Assembly: GCA_947446025.1 (NCBI GenBank)
Contig: CANFEY010000047.1
Span: 1 to 37,748, forward strand
DNA: 37,748 nucleotides
Reading direction: 5' to 3'
Origin: Bryobacterales bacterium
GTDB taxonomy: Bacteria; Acidobacteriota; Terriglobia; Bryobacterales; Bryobacteraceae
Within the stretch, counting starts at the first letter, position 1; each line of letters begins with the position of its first letter. The position numbers and the translations under genes are program-made. Below the pieces are notes generated by a model that saw only the letters and a list, made by a program, of their open reading frames with translations, was not told where the DNA came from and ran no database searches. This document shows positions 1-8,031 of the stretch, piece by piece.

Positions 1-2
1 AC

Positions 3-1031
3 GCCCTCCTCCGTGTTCCCGGCGCAGGCCTCACGCTTTACGAACAAATGGGCCTGGCCGACAAGAGTGACCGCTTCTCCACCGCCAACCCGATGATGCT
101 CGGCAATGGCCCCATGAGCGGCACCTCGCAGCTGAATATGTTCGACCGGTTGCAACGCTTCGTCAACATTGAAAAAGCGCCCAGCATCAAATTCAAAGAT
201 CTGGATGCGATCGTCAACTCCACCATCCGTTACAACCTGCTGCCCATGCAGGTGCGCACCGACTACATCCCGGTGACCGAATCCACGGTCAACGCCAGCC
301 TCACTATTCAGTTCAACCGCGCCGACCTCCAGTTCCGGCAAAAAGACGGAATCGCGGAAGGGCTGATCAACCTGACGGCGCGCATCACCACGATGACTGG
401 ACGCCGCATTGGCCGCACCATTGAGGAAGTGCTGGAAGTGCGCGGTCCGGCGGAGCAGTTGGCTGCATTGCAGCAGGGCCAGGCCATCTACAACACCACC
501 GTGCCTCTGCTGCCCGGCCGCTACAAGCTGACCGTGGTAGCCAAGGACGTCGTCGGCGATAACCTGGTGAACTATGACGTCGCACTCAACGTCCCAGTGT
601 TCGACGAAGACGTGCTCTCTACCAGCTCGCTGATCCTGGCTGACCAATTGGAAAAAATCCCCACGCGCAGCACCGGCGCGGGACAGTTCGTGATCGGCTC
701 CAGCAAGGTGCGCCCCAAGGTCGACGAAACCTTCAAGCGCACGGACACGCTCGGAATTTACATGCAGATCTACAATTTTGAGGCGGACGAAACCACGCAA
801 AAGCCGCAGGGCACCGTCACCTACCAAATTATCCGCAACGGCTCCAATGAGAAGGTTTTGGAATTCACCGAAGACGTCAACGCCCTGACCGGTGGAGCCT
901 CGCAGATGGTCATAGAGAAGAAGCTCAAGCTCGACTCCATGACCCCAGGCGAATACACGCTTCAGATCAAGGTCACCGATTCCAAACGCAATGAAACCTT
1001 GACCCCGTCGGCGAAGTTCAAGGTCATATAA
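3..1031 (+). CDS. GWxTD-type secreted protein, C-terminal part (5' end cut by window)
   Basis: The reading frame is open at the left edge. The codons before the first ATG at position 48 read ALLRVPGAGLTLYEQ and join smoothly to MGLADKSDRF, so that ATG is internal and the gene begins outside the window. From memory, PGAGLTL..Q.GLADK matches the middle of acidobacterial GWxTD-domain proteins. In those a GWxTD domain precedes two or three Ig-like beta-sandwich domains. The visible 340 residues are beta-rich: strand patterns such as LPGRYKLTVVAKD and MTPGEYTLQIKVTD look like two repeated immunoglobulin-like units. No membrane segment or Cys is visible. The family is mostly exported and uncharacterised, so no function is assigned. 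The next gene starts 64 bp downstream with its own SD. Confidence 0.7.
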   Translation, partial: ALLRVPGAGLTLYEQMGLADKSDRFSTANPMMLGNGPMSGTSQLNMFDRLQRFVNIEKAPSIKFKDLDAIVNSTIRYNLLPMQVRTDYIPVTESTVNASLTIQFNRADLQFRQKDGIAEGLINLTARITTMTGRRIGRTIEEVLEVRGPAEQLAALQQGQAIYNTTVPLLPGRYKLTVVAKDVVGDNLVNYDVALNVPVFDEDVLSTSSLILADQLEKIPTRSTGAGQFVIGSSKVRPKVDETFKRTDTLGIYMQIYNFEADETTQKPQGTVTYQIIRNGSNEKVLEFTEDVNALTGGASQMVIEKKLKLDSMTPGEYTLQIKVTDSKRNETLTPSAKFKVI

Positions 1032-1095
1032 GTAGGGGTATCCCCCGCCCCGCAACTAAGGTACTATGGAGAGTCGAATTTAGGAGCTCCTTGCC

Positions 1096-2850
1096 ATGAG
1101 CTTGCAACGGTTGCACAGAACCTCGGTCCTGATCTTGGCGTTGGCCTTGGCAGTCCCCGCGTCCGCACAAAGCCGCGATGGGCTCCTCGCGTCCACCGGA
1201 ACCCTGCTGGGAGAGGTCCGCAACAGCGTCGGCATCACGCAGATGGGTGCATCGGTGCTGCTCTATGACCGCTACGACAATCTAATCCGCCGCGCGCTTT
1301 CGACGGAAGACGGCAAGTTCGCCTTCACCGGGCTGAACCCTGAGAGCTACACACTGCGCGTGACGCTCGCCAGCTTCTTCCCCGCCATCCGCCGCATCAC
1401 GGTGATGGCCGGATCGGAGAGCCTGCTGCGCGTCAGTCTGGCTGCGGTACTCAGCTCCATTGACATCTCTCCGGGAGCTCCCAATCGAGCCACGCTTATG
1501 AGTGACGAATGGAAGTGGGTGCTTCGCTCTTCGCAATCCACGCGACCAGTACTCCGCTTTGCGCCCGTCTCCCCGCCCACCAAGGATTCCGCAACGCTGT
1601 TCGCGGACACCACGGGAGTGGTCCACCTTTCCGGCGGCGATAGCAACCTCTTCAGCAACGGCATGCAGCAGAATATGGGCACCGCCTTCGCCGTGGAAAC
1701 CTCCGTCGCCGGCGGCACCAAAGTCCGTGTCAGCGGCAACCTGGGATACGGTGCGGAAGGCGGTCTACCCTCCGCCGGTTTGCGGACCTCTTACAGCCGC
1801 GAACGGCAAGGCGTCGCAGGGCCGCAAATTTCCCTCACCGTCCGCCAAGCCTACTTCCCCTCCGCCATCGGTGCCAACGGCCAGAACGCGCCGATGCTGC
1901 GTACCGCATCACTCTCCAGCATCGACTGCATCGAAATTCTCGACGGCCTTCGGCTTGAATTCGGTTCCAGCCTTGATTCCGTCATGCTGTATGGCCGCAT
2001 GACCTACATCAGCCCCTTCGCCCGAGCCACGTATAACCTGGGCAACGGCGGCATGATGCGCGTAGCCTTCAGCTCCGGCTTCGCCCCCACCGATCTCATC
2101 ACCCGCCAAGCAGAGGGCCAGTCCGATTTGAACGCCGACCTCGCCGCGCTCGCCCAGGCCCCGCGCCTATCCCGCCGCGATGACAGCGCCGCCGTGGAGC
2201 GCACCAAGAACTACGAGGTTTCCTACCAGGTTGTGGATGGCACCCGGCGCTTCACCGCTACCGCGTTCCGTGAAGTGGTGGCCAACGCCGCGTTCCTAAT
2301 GTCCGGCGACATCGCCCTCGCCGGAGCCGCCAACCTGCTCCCCGACCTTAACACGCGAGGCACCGTCTACAACGCTGGCAACTACCAGCGCACTGGCTTC
2401 TCCGCCGCTCTCTCCGAATCCATCACAGACCGCATCGAAGTCGCGGTGGAAGGCGGACAAGCCGGAGCCTTGGTAGCCGACAAAGCCGCCCGCAGCCCTC
2501 TGCGCGGGAACATCCACACCTCGCCGCGCCCGTGGGTCGCCGCGCGTATTCAAGCCAGCATGCCTCTTACCGGTACGCGCCTGGGTGCCAGCTACGGTTG
2601 GACCGACTTCCGCGCCTTGATGCCGATGCACCAGTCCTTGACCGGCCGCACGCTGCAACAGGTCGGCTGGAACTTCAGCGGACGCCAGCCGCTCCCTGGA
2701 ATGCGCCGGGGCATGCGCATGGAGATTATCGCGGAGTTGCGCAACCTGCTCGCGCAGGGTTATCTCAATCTGAACGCGCCCGACGGCCGCAAGGCAGTGT
2801 TGACCAACACCCCCCGCCAGGTCCGCGGCGGCGTCAGCTTCATTTTCTAA
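1096..2850 (+). CDS. Secreted/outer-membrane protein: carboxypeptidase regulatory-like domain plus predicted beta-barrel
   Basis: 584 aa. AGGAG at 1082-1086, 9 nt before the ATG, supports this start. Residues 1-24 form a signal peptide (LALALAVPASA, cleavage before Q). Residues about 35-115 look like a carboxypeptidase-regulatory-like Ig domain (GTLLGEVRNSVG, GKFAFTGLNPESYTLRVTL). The rest has alternating polar/hydrophobic strands rich in G, Y, F and R, and ends in GGVSFIF; a terminal aromatic residue is typical of outer-membrane beta-barrels. It resembles the large acidobacterial TonB-receptor-like proteins but is about half their usual size. I see no TonB box and no clear plug domain. A substrate cannot be named. 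Its stop codon overlaps that of convergent aguA. A barrel in the outer membrane is an inference from composition. Confidence 0.7.
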   Translation: MSLQRLHRTSVLILALALAVPASAQSRDGLLASTGTLLGEVRNSVGITQMGASVLLYDRYDNLIRRALSTEDGKFAFTGLNPESYTLRVTLASFFPAIRRITVMAGSESLLRVSLAAVLSSIDISPGAPNRATLMSDEWKWVLRSSQSTRPVLRFAPVSPPTKDSATLFADTTGVVHLSGGDSNLFSNGMQQNMGTAFAVETSVAGGTKVRVSGNLGYGAEGGLPSAGLRTSYSRERQGVAGPQISLTVRQAYFPSAIGANGQNAPMLRTASLSSIDCIEILDGLRLEFGSSLDSVMLYGRMTYISPFARATYNLGNGGMMRVAFSSGFAPTDLITRQAEGQSDLNADLAALAQAPRLSRRDDSAAVERTKNYEVSYQVVDGTRRFTATAFREVVANAAFLMSGDIALAGAANLLPDLNTRGTVYNAGNYQRTGFSAALSESITDRIEVAVEGGQAGALVADKAARSPLRGNIHTSPRPWVAARIQASMPLTGTRLGASYGWTDFRALMPMHQSLTGRTLQQVGWNFSGRQPLPGMRRGMRMEIIAELRNLLAQGYLNLNAPDGRKAVLTNTPRQVRGGVSFIF

Positions 2851-3842
2851 CTTGGCTGCTGCATCGTCATGCAGTGCAGCGTCCCTAACCCGAGCACAAA
2901 ATCCCGGCAGGGGATACCCACTACTTCCCGATCCGGAAACAACTTTTGGAGGGTGTTCAACGCCACAGCGTCATTCTTGTCGGTGAACGTCGGCACCAGC
3001 ACCAGCCCGTTCGCGATGTAGAAGTTCGCGTAACTCGCGGGCAGCCGCTGGCCCGCGAACACCACAGGCTCCGGCATGGGCAACGTGACCACGCGCAGGT
3101 CCTTCTGGGCTTTCAAGATGCCAAGGTTCTCCCGCAGAATCTCGCAGTTCGCGTCCGACTTATCCCGCTCCACCACCGTCACCACCGTCGCGGCATCCGT
3201 GAACCGGGCTAAATCATCCACGTGCCCGTGTGTATCGTCGCCGACAATCCCCCGATGCAGCCAAATCGTCTCCCGCACGCCGAAGTGTTCGCGAAACGCC
3301 CGCTCATACCCGCGGCGTCCCAGCCCCGGATTTCGCGCCTGCACCACTTCATCCAGCAGACACTCTTCGGTGGTCAGCAGCCTTCCGGCTCCGTTTACAT
3401 CGATACTCCCGCCTTCCAACACCAACCCCGTCTCCCGCCGCTCCATCCCCAACACCCGGGCAATCACTTCCGGCGTCCGCGCGTCCTGTTCCGAGGTGTC
3501 ATACTTCGCCCACCCGTTAAACCGCGAATGAGAAATCTGAACCGCAACTTTAGATTTCACAAACAGCGGACAGTAGTCCCGAGTCCAACTCCGGTTCGTC
3601 GCGTGATGGAAAAATTCGACGCCCGCCAGTTGCACATCCGCGGCCTTCAGCATCCGCCGGACCCGGCGCTCCACATCCGCACCCGCCACAAGAATCCGCA
3701 CCTTCTCCACCCGAGCCAGATGCCGCACAATCTGCGCATAGATCCACGGCACCGGCGCGAACTTCCCCGACCAGTCGCTCTTCTCATGCGGCCAGGCGAG
3801 CCAAGTGGCCTCGTGCCGCTCCCACTCCGCCGGCAATCTCAT
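2847..3842 (-). CDS. aguA: Agmatine deiminase (agmatine iminohydrolase)
   Basis: 331 aa, close to the family's usual 330-370. It hydrolyses agmatine to N-carbamoylputrescine and ammonia, the first step of the arginine-decarboxylase route to putrescine in the cytoplasm. Visible motifs are the N-terminal EWERHEATWLAWPH, the substrate-binding RSWTRDY (85-90), EGGSIDVNG (143-151), GDDTHGHVDDLARF around H207, and the C-terminal nucleophile region LGTLHCMTMQQP with Cys324. All members of the Cys-His-Asp/Glu guanidine-modifying catalytic set appear present. Its ATG overlaps the stop of aguB as ATGA, so the pair is translationally coupled and supplies both steps. The 3' end overlaps the end of the convergent outer-membrane protein gene by 4 bp. 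Confidence 0.95.
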   Translation of the reverse strand: MRLPAEWERHEATWLAWPHEKSDWSGKFAPVPWIYAQIVRHLARVEKVRILVAGADVERRVRRMLKAADVQLAGVEFFHHATNRSWTRDYCPLFVKSKVAVQISHSRFNGWAKYDTSEQDARTPEVIARVLGMERRETGLVLEGGSIDVNGAGRLLTTEECLLDEVVQARNPGLGRRGYERAFREHFGVRETIWLHRGIVGDDTHGHVDDLARFTDAATVVTVVERDKSDANCEILRENLGILKAQKDLRVVTLPMPEPVVFAGQRLPASYANFYIANGLVLVPTFTDKNDAVALNTLQKLFPDREVVGIPCRDFVLGLGTLHCMTMQQPS

Positions 3843-4714
3843 TTCGCGTTCCAGCGCTGCAAAATCGGTCCATACGCATCAATGCGCCGGTCCCTGAAAA
3901 ACGGCCAGTTCCTCCGAGCCATCTCCGTCTGCGCCGGGTCGCACTCCACCACCAGAATCTCTTCCTGATCCACGGAAGCCCGAGCCACCAGCCGCCCACT
4001 CGGGTCCGATACAAACGACGATCCCCAAAAATCAATCGTGCGCGTCAGGCTCTCCCGCCCAATGCGATTGATCCCCGCAACGTAGATCCCATTCGCAATC
4101 GCATGCGACCGCTGCATTGTCTGCCACGCCTCAATCTGCCACGCGCCGTCAGCCTTGTCCTCCGGCACCCACCCAATGGCAGTCGGATAAATCAAAATGT
4201 CTGCGCCCGACATCGCCGTGATGCGCGCCGCTTCCGGATACCACTGGTCCCAGCACACCAACACTCCCAGCCTGGCGAACGGAGTCTCAATCGACCCGAA
4301 CCCCAAGTCCCCCGGCGCGAAGTAGTATTTCTCGTAGTACGACGGATCTTCAGGAATGTGCATCTTGCGGTAGATCCCCGCAATCACCCCATCGGGATTG
4401 AGCACCACCGCCGTGTTGTGAAACAACCCCGGTGCGCGCCGCTCAAACAGCGAAGCGACGATCACCACGCCCAGCTCCTTCGCCAGCTTGCCCATGGTGT
4501 CCGTGGTTGGACCGGGAATCGTCTCCGCCAAATCGAAGTTCGAAAGGTGGACTTCCTCGCGGCAAAAATACTGACAGCGGAACAGCTCCTGCAGCAGCAC
4601 GATCTGCGCCCCGCGCGCCGCGGCCTCGCGCACTTTCTCGACTGTCTTAGCGAGGTTGTCCTTGGGGTCGGGGCAACTCATTTGGATGAGGCCTATGCGG
4701 AAGGGTTGCGGCAT
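3839..4714 (-). CDS. aguB: N-carbamoylputrescine amidase
   Basis: 291 aa nitrilase-superfamily enzyme that hydrolyses N-carbamoylputrescine to putrescine, CO2 and ammonia. The Glu-Lys-Cys triad is visible: E43 in LLQELF, K117 in YRKMHIPEDP, and C154 in VLVCWDQWYPEAAR. The CWDQWYPE and HIPEDPSYYEKYYF signatures favour AguB over other nitrilases, and the coupled aguA fits. The ATG at 4714 is preceded on the minus strand by AGGAG only 3 nt away, a short but acceptable spacing. The start is divergent from queG across 42 bp, and a GTATAC near 4742-4747 could serve -10 elements on both strands. This gene is first in the operon; aguA follows with a 4-bp overlap. Confidence 0.95.
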   Translation of the reverse strand: MPQPFRIGLIQMSCPDPKDNLAKTVEKVREAAARGAQIVLLQELFRCQYFCREEVHLSNFDLAETIPGPTTDTMGKLAKELGVVIVASLFERRAPGLFHNTAVVLNPDGVIAGIYRKMHIPEDPSYYEKYYFAPGDLGFGSIETPFARLGVLVCWDQWYPEAARITAMSGADILIYPTAIGWVPEDKADGAWQIEAWQTMQRSHAIANGIYVAGINRIGRESLTRTIDFWGSSFVSDPSGRLVARASVDQEEILVVECDPAQTEMARRNWPFFRDRRIDAYGPILQRWNAK

Positions 4715-4742
4715 AAACTCCTATTCTCGCCGAACCGCCGCG

Positions 4743-4748
4743 TATACT
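4743..4748 (+). promoter_or_regulatory. -10-like hexamer TATACT directly upstream of queG
   Basis: TATACT ends 8 nt before the queG ATG, and there is no SD. Transcription from this element would start within 1-2 nt of the ATG. I find no good -35. The reverse strand reads TATACG over 4741-4746, so aguB transcription could use the same symmetric site. Confidence 0.4.
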
Positions 4749-4756
4749 CAAAGTTC

Positions 4757-5713
4757 ATGCTCACCCCGGATCAGGTCAAAGCGCTGGCTCGCGAATGCGG
4801 CTTTGAGCTGGTGGGCATCGCGCAAGCGGGTGCGGCTGCGGATTTCGACCGCTATGCAACCTGGGCCGCCGACGGCCACGCCGGCGAAATGCGCTACTTA
4901 ACAGACCAGCGAGCCGAAGTCCGCCGCGATGTCCGCAAGCTCTTGCCCTCAGCCCGATCCGTGATCTGCGTGGGCAAACTCTACAACACCTCCGACCCGC
5001 CGACGGACTCCGCGCGAATCTCCCGCTACGCCTGGGGCTCTGCCGATTACCACGACATTCTACGCACGGGCCTCGAAGCCTTGATTGAGCGCCTGCAAGC
5101 GCACGCCAGCTTCGAACACAAAATCTGCGTCGACACCGCGCCTCTGTTGGAGCGCAGTCTGGCGCGCGAAGCAGGCTTGGGTTGGATCGGCAAGAACACC
5201 TGCGTCATCAATGAGCCGCAAGGTTCGTGGTTCTTCCTGGGCGAACTCATCACCTCGCTCGACCTGGCCCCCGACGCCCCGCCCAAGGAGCGCTGCGGCA
5301 CCTGCACCGCCTGCATCGACGCTTGCCCCACGCAAGCCCTTATTCCCAAGGGAACCGGGTGGACGCTCGACGCGCGCCGCTGCATCTCTTACTTGACCAT
5401 AGAACTGCGCGGCCCCATCCCAGAGGAGTTCCACGCAGGTATCGGCGACAACGTCTTCGGCTGCGACATCTGCCAAGATGTCTGCCCGTGGAATCGTAAG
5501 GCACCCGTCACTGCAGAGCCTGGGTTCCAACCCCAACCCATCCCGCTAGCCGATCTAGCGTCGATGACGCCCGAGGCGTTTCGCAACCGCTTCCGCAACA
5601 CACCCGTAGCCCGCACCAAGCTGGCCGGCATCCAACGCAACGCCGCTATCGCGCTTTCCTTCCAGTCACCCCGATCACCAACAGTGCCACCAGATACATC
5701 GCACCCCCGATGA
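4757..5713 (+). CDS. queG: Epoxyqueuosine reductase
   Basis: 318 aa. It reduces epoxyqueuosine to queuosine in tRNA, the last step of the pathway, using cobalamin and two [4Fe-4S] clusters. Visible are RYAWGSADYH (90-99), the active-site VDTAPLLERSLA with D126, GWIGKNT (142-148), a first ferredoxin-like cluster set C180/C183/C186/C190, and C209, C236, C239, C243 for the second. The frame is open far upstream, but homology begins at MLTPDQVKALARECGF. No SD precedes the ATG; TATACT lies 8 nt upstream. The usual C-terminal HEAT-like extension is missing: after GIQRNAAIAL the protein ends in an S/P-rich tail of about 18 residues. That tail is encoded antisense to the end of the convergent membrane-protein gene (68-bp overlap). 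Confidence 0.93.
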   Translation: MLTPDQVKALARECGFELVGIAQAGAAADFDRYATWAADGHAGEMRYLTDQRAEVRRDVRKLLPSARSVICVGKLYNTSDPPTDSARISRYAWGSADYHDILRTGLEALIERLQAHASFEHKICVDTAPLLERSLAREAGLGWIGKNTCVINEPQGSWFFLGELITSLDLAPDAPPKERCGTCTACIDACPTQALIPKGTGWTLDARRCISYLTIELRGPIPEEFHAGIGDNVFGCDICQDVCPWNRKAPVTAEPGFQPQPIPLADLASMTPEAFRNRFRNTPVARTKLAGIQRNAAIALSFQSPRSPTVPPDTSHPR

Positions 5714-8012
5714 GCAACGTAGCCCGCAACCCCAAATAGATCGCCAACACCACCGACACCACCGACCCCATCACCGAAGCCGCCGCATTGAGCGACCAAG
5801 CCCAGCGCAACGAAGGCGCATGCCTTTCTTCGAGCCTGCGCAGCCCGCAAGGAAACGGCATCCCCATGAAAAACGCTGCTGGAGCAATCGCCGCCACCGC
5901 CACCAACACGCGCGCCACCATCGGCCACGTAGCCGCCACCCGCACCAACGGAGTCGCGCCCACAGCCAGCAGCGCGATCAATCCCGCTACCCCCGCCAAC
6001 ACTCCCATCAACCTTCCATCCATGCCCGCCACCAAACGTCGGCTGCAGTAGCTCCCCGCCCCGCTCGCAAGCAGCATGGAGAAAACGATCACAGTCAACG
6101 CCCGCGTAGGCTGCCCCAGCAGCAACATGAACTTCTGGATCAACGCCATCTGCACCAGGATGTACCCAGCCCCCAAACAGAGGAAATACACCAAAAACGT
6201 AAGGATGCCCTTTTGTTTCGGCAGCCGGCTCCCCAGCACCAACCGAGGCAGCACCATCACCAGCGCCGTCGCCACCAGACACAACACCATCAATCCGAAC
6301 AGCAGTGGCACAGCGCGATTCACTTTGTAATCCGCGCTCGACTGGTTGGCGTTGCGCAAGTAATCCCACAAGTCGCGAGCCTGCACCGTGTAGAAGAAAA
6401 ACGGCCGGTCATCGGACACCGGCGTCACGTCGAACTGGTAGTCGCGCAGGAATGCCGCCGGATCGCCGGCCGTCAACAACTGCCCGAACGGATTCTGCGC
6501 CCCGAGCCCTGGCAGGTACAGCACTTCCATCCCGATCTCAGATGCCATGTGCGCCGCGTGTTCCAGGTCCGCCTCCGTGAACGGCTTGCGCGAAATCAAC
6601 AGCGTATCCAGCGCGCCCCAGCCATTCAGATTCTGCGCCTGCTCCCGCACCGCGATCACATGCCGCGCCGCGTCGTTTTCGCCAAGGCGGTGAAGCGCCT
6701 CCATACCCAAAGAGACGACGCGCAACGATTCGCGCGGCGGATCAAATCCCCATCGGCTGAACGCAAGCACGCCGTCATCGGTCAAGTGCCGCAGGTAATC
6801 CTCGAAGGCTTCGGTGGTGTACAGATTGTTCTCCGACAACGCAAACGCACCCGCCGCCGTCGACGCCCACGTGTCCACCAACGTCGCCTGCAACACCTGA
6901 TACTTCTCCCGGCTGCTGCGAATAAAGCTGCGCCCGTCTTCCACGAAGATGCGCACCTCAGGCCGCGTGTACAGCGCAAAACTTTCCTTGAGCATCGCCC
7001 CGCGCATGATGTCGTCGGCGATGATCGGGTTGATTTCAACGCCCGTGACGTCTTTACTCCCCGACCCGAGCGCGCGCGCCAAATCATACCCGCCACCCGC
7101 GCCGATGATCACCGTCTTCGCCCCCGGCCTGAGCAGATACGGCAGCCCCGCGCCGCGATGCAGCAGGTCCGCCCTCTGCGCTTCCGTCAGCGGCTTTGAC
7201 CAATCTATGTTCGGAATCCCCGTCGCCGCATCGGCATCAATGCGAATGTCCCAATACCCCTGCGGCACCTTCGTCAGCCCCACGCGCGAAAAGCTGTTCC
7301 ACTTGGATAGGCGCTCTTCCGGCAGCCGCTCGCCCTTGGCCCACTGCACATCAAAGATGTGGTTGGTGCCGTTCACGATCATCAAGGTCACCAGCAGCAG
7401 CGAAACCAGCACCGCCGACGCGCGCAGCTGGGCTTGCCCTGCGCGATTGAACCAGATCGACGCCGCGATGCCGTAGATGACTCCCGCCGCGATCACCGTG
7501 TTGGGTCCGCCGAAGTAATCAAGGAACGGCACCAGCAGCAAGCACCCCGCAGCCGCGCCCATCAGGTCCCACAGGTAGGCCCGGTCGATGCGCCCAATCG
7601 CCTCACTGATCGCGAGCGACACTACGGTTCCGGCGAAGAAGAACGGTACAGCGCTCGCCACGTACACGACCGCCAACGTCGCCAGCGTCATCTCTCCGTG
7701 CCGCGACAGAATGAACCACAGCAGCAACACGACGGCGATGCTGTTGATGAACGTCAGCCGGCCCAACTCCGCCGAAAGATTCCCCGGACGGTTCGCGATC
7801 ACGTACGAGAACACACCGCCTGCGCCAAATCCAAACAGGGCAAGGGAGATCGCAAGAAATGCGAAGTGATAAAAGAAGACCACCGAGAACAGACGCGTCA
7901 GCGACAGTTCCAGCAGCAAGGTAGCCATCGTGGTGAAGCCCAGCCCCAAATAGAGCTGCGTCCACTGCGATCCACTGGCGGAGGGTTCTCCGGAAACACT
8001 TAGGCGAGGCAA
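5646..8012 (-). CDS. Multi-spanning membrane protein with spermidine-synthase-like (SAM-binding) domain
   Basis: 788 aa. The N-terminal third (about 20-215) holds roughly six hydrophobic segments, for example TMATLLLELSLTRLFSVVFF and AVVLLLWFILS. Residues about 240-430 are a spermidine-synthase-like Rossmann domain: VIIGAGGGYDLARAL (301-315), GVEINPII, VEDGRSF, LVDTWA (378-383). The C-terminal third has about seven more segments. From memory, such TM-SpeE-TM proteins are common in Acidobacteria and Deltaproteobacteria and are of unproven function. Aminopropyl transfer is plausible, because D380 sits where SpeE has its catalytic Asp and aguAB upstream makes putrescine. It has not been shown, and I see no SpeD-type enzyme for decarboxylated SAM. 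Its last 68 bp overlap queG. Confidence 0.8.
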   Translation of the reverse strand: MPRLSVSGEPSASGSQWTQLYLGLGFTTMATLLLELSLTRLFSVVFFYHFAFLAISLALFGFGAGGVFSYVIANRPGNLSAELGRLTFINSIAVVLLLWFILSRHGEMTLATLAVVYVASAVPFFFAGTVVSLAISEAIGRIDRAYLWDLMGAAAGCLLLVPFLDYFGGPNTVIAAGVIYGIAASIWFNRAGQAQLRASAVLVSLLLVTLMIVNGTNHIFDVQWAKGERLPEERLSKWNSFSRVGLTKVPQGYWDIRIDADAATGIPNIDWSKPLTEAQRADLLHRGAGLPYLLRPGAKTVIIGAGGGYDLARALGSGSKDVTGVEINPIIADDIMRGAMLKESFALYTRPEVRIFVEDGRSFIRSSREKYQVLQATLVDTWASTAAGAFALSENNLYTTEAFEDYLRHLTDDGVLAFSRWGFDPPRESLRVVSLGMEALHRLGENDAARHVIAVREQAQNLNGWGALDTLLISRKPFTEADLEHAAHMASEIGMEVLYLPGLGAQNPFGQLLTAGDPAAFLRDYQFDVTPVSDDRPFFFYTVQARDLWDYLRNANQSSADYKVNRAVPLLFGLMVLCLVATALVMVLPRLVLGSRLPKQKGILTFLVYFLCLGAGYILVQMALIQKFMLLLGQPTRALTVIVFSMLLASGAGSYCSRRLVAGMDGRLMGVLAGVAGLIALLAVGATPLVRVAATWPMVARVLVAVAAIAPAAFFMGMPFPCGLRRLEERHAPSLRWAWSLNAAASVMGSVVSVVLAIYLGLRATLLIGGAMYLVALLVIGVTGRKAR

Positions 8013-8031
8013 TTTACTAGTGTACTGCCAG

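Noticed and set aside
5820-7199. 459-codon plus-strand ORF antisense to the SpeE-like gene
   Set aside because: Composition is dominated by His, Arg, Gln and Pro, as expected from the reverse of a GC-rich gene. No family is recognisable.
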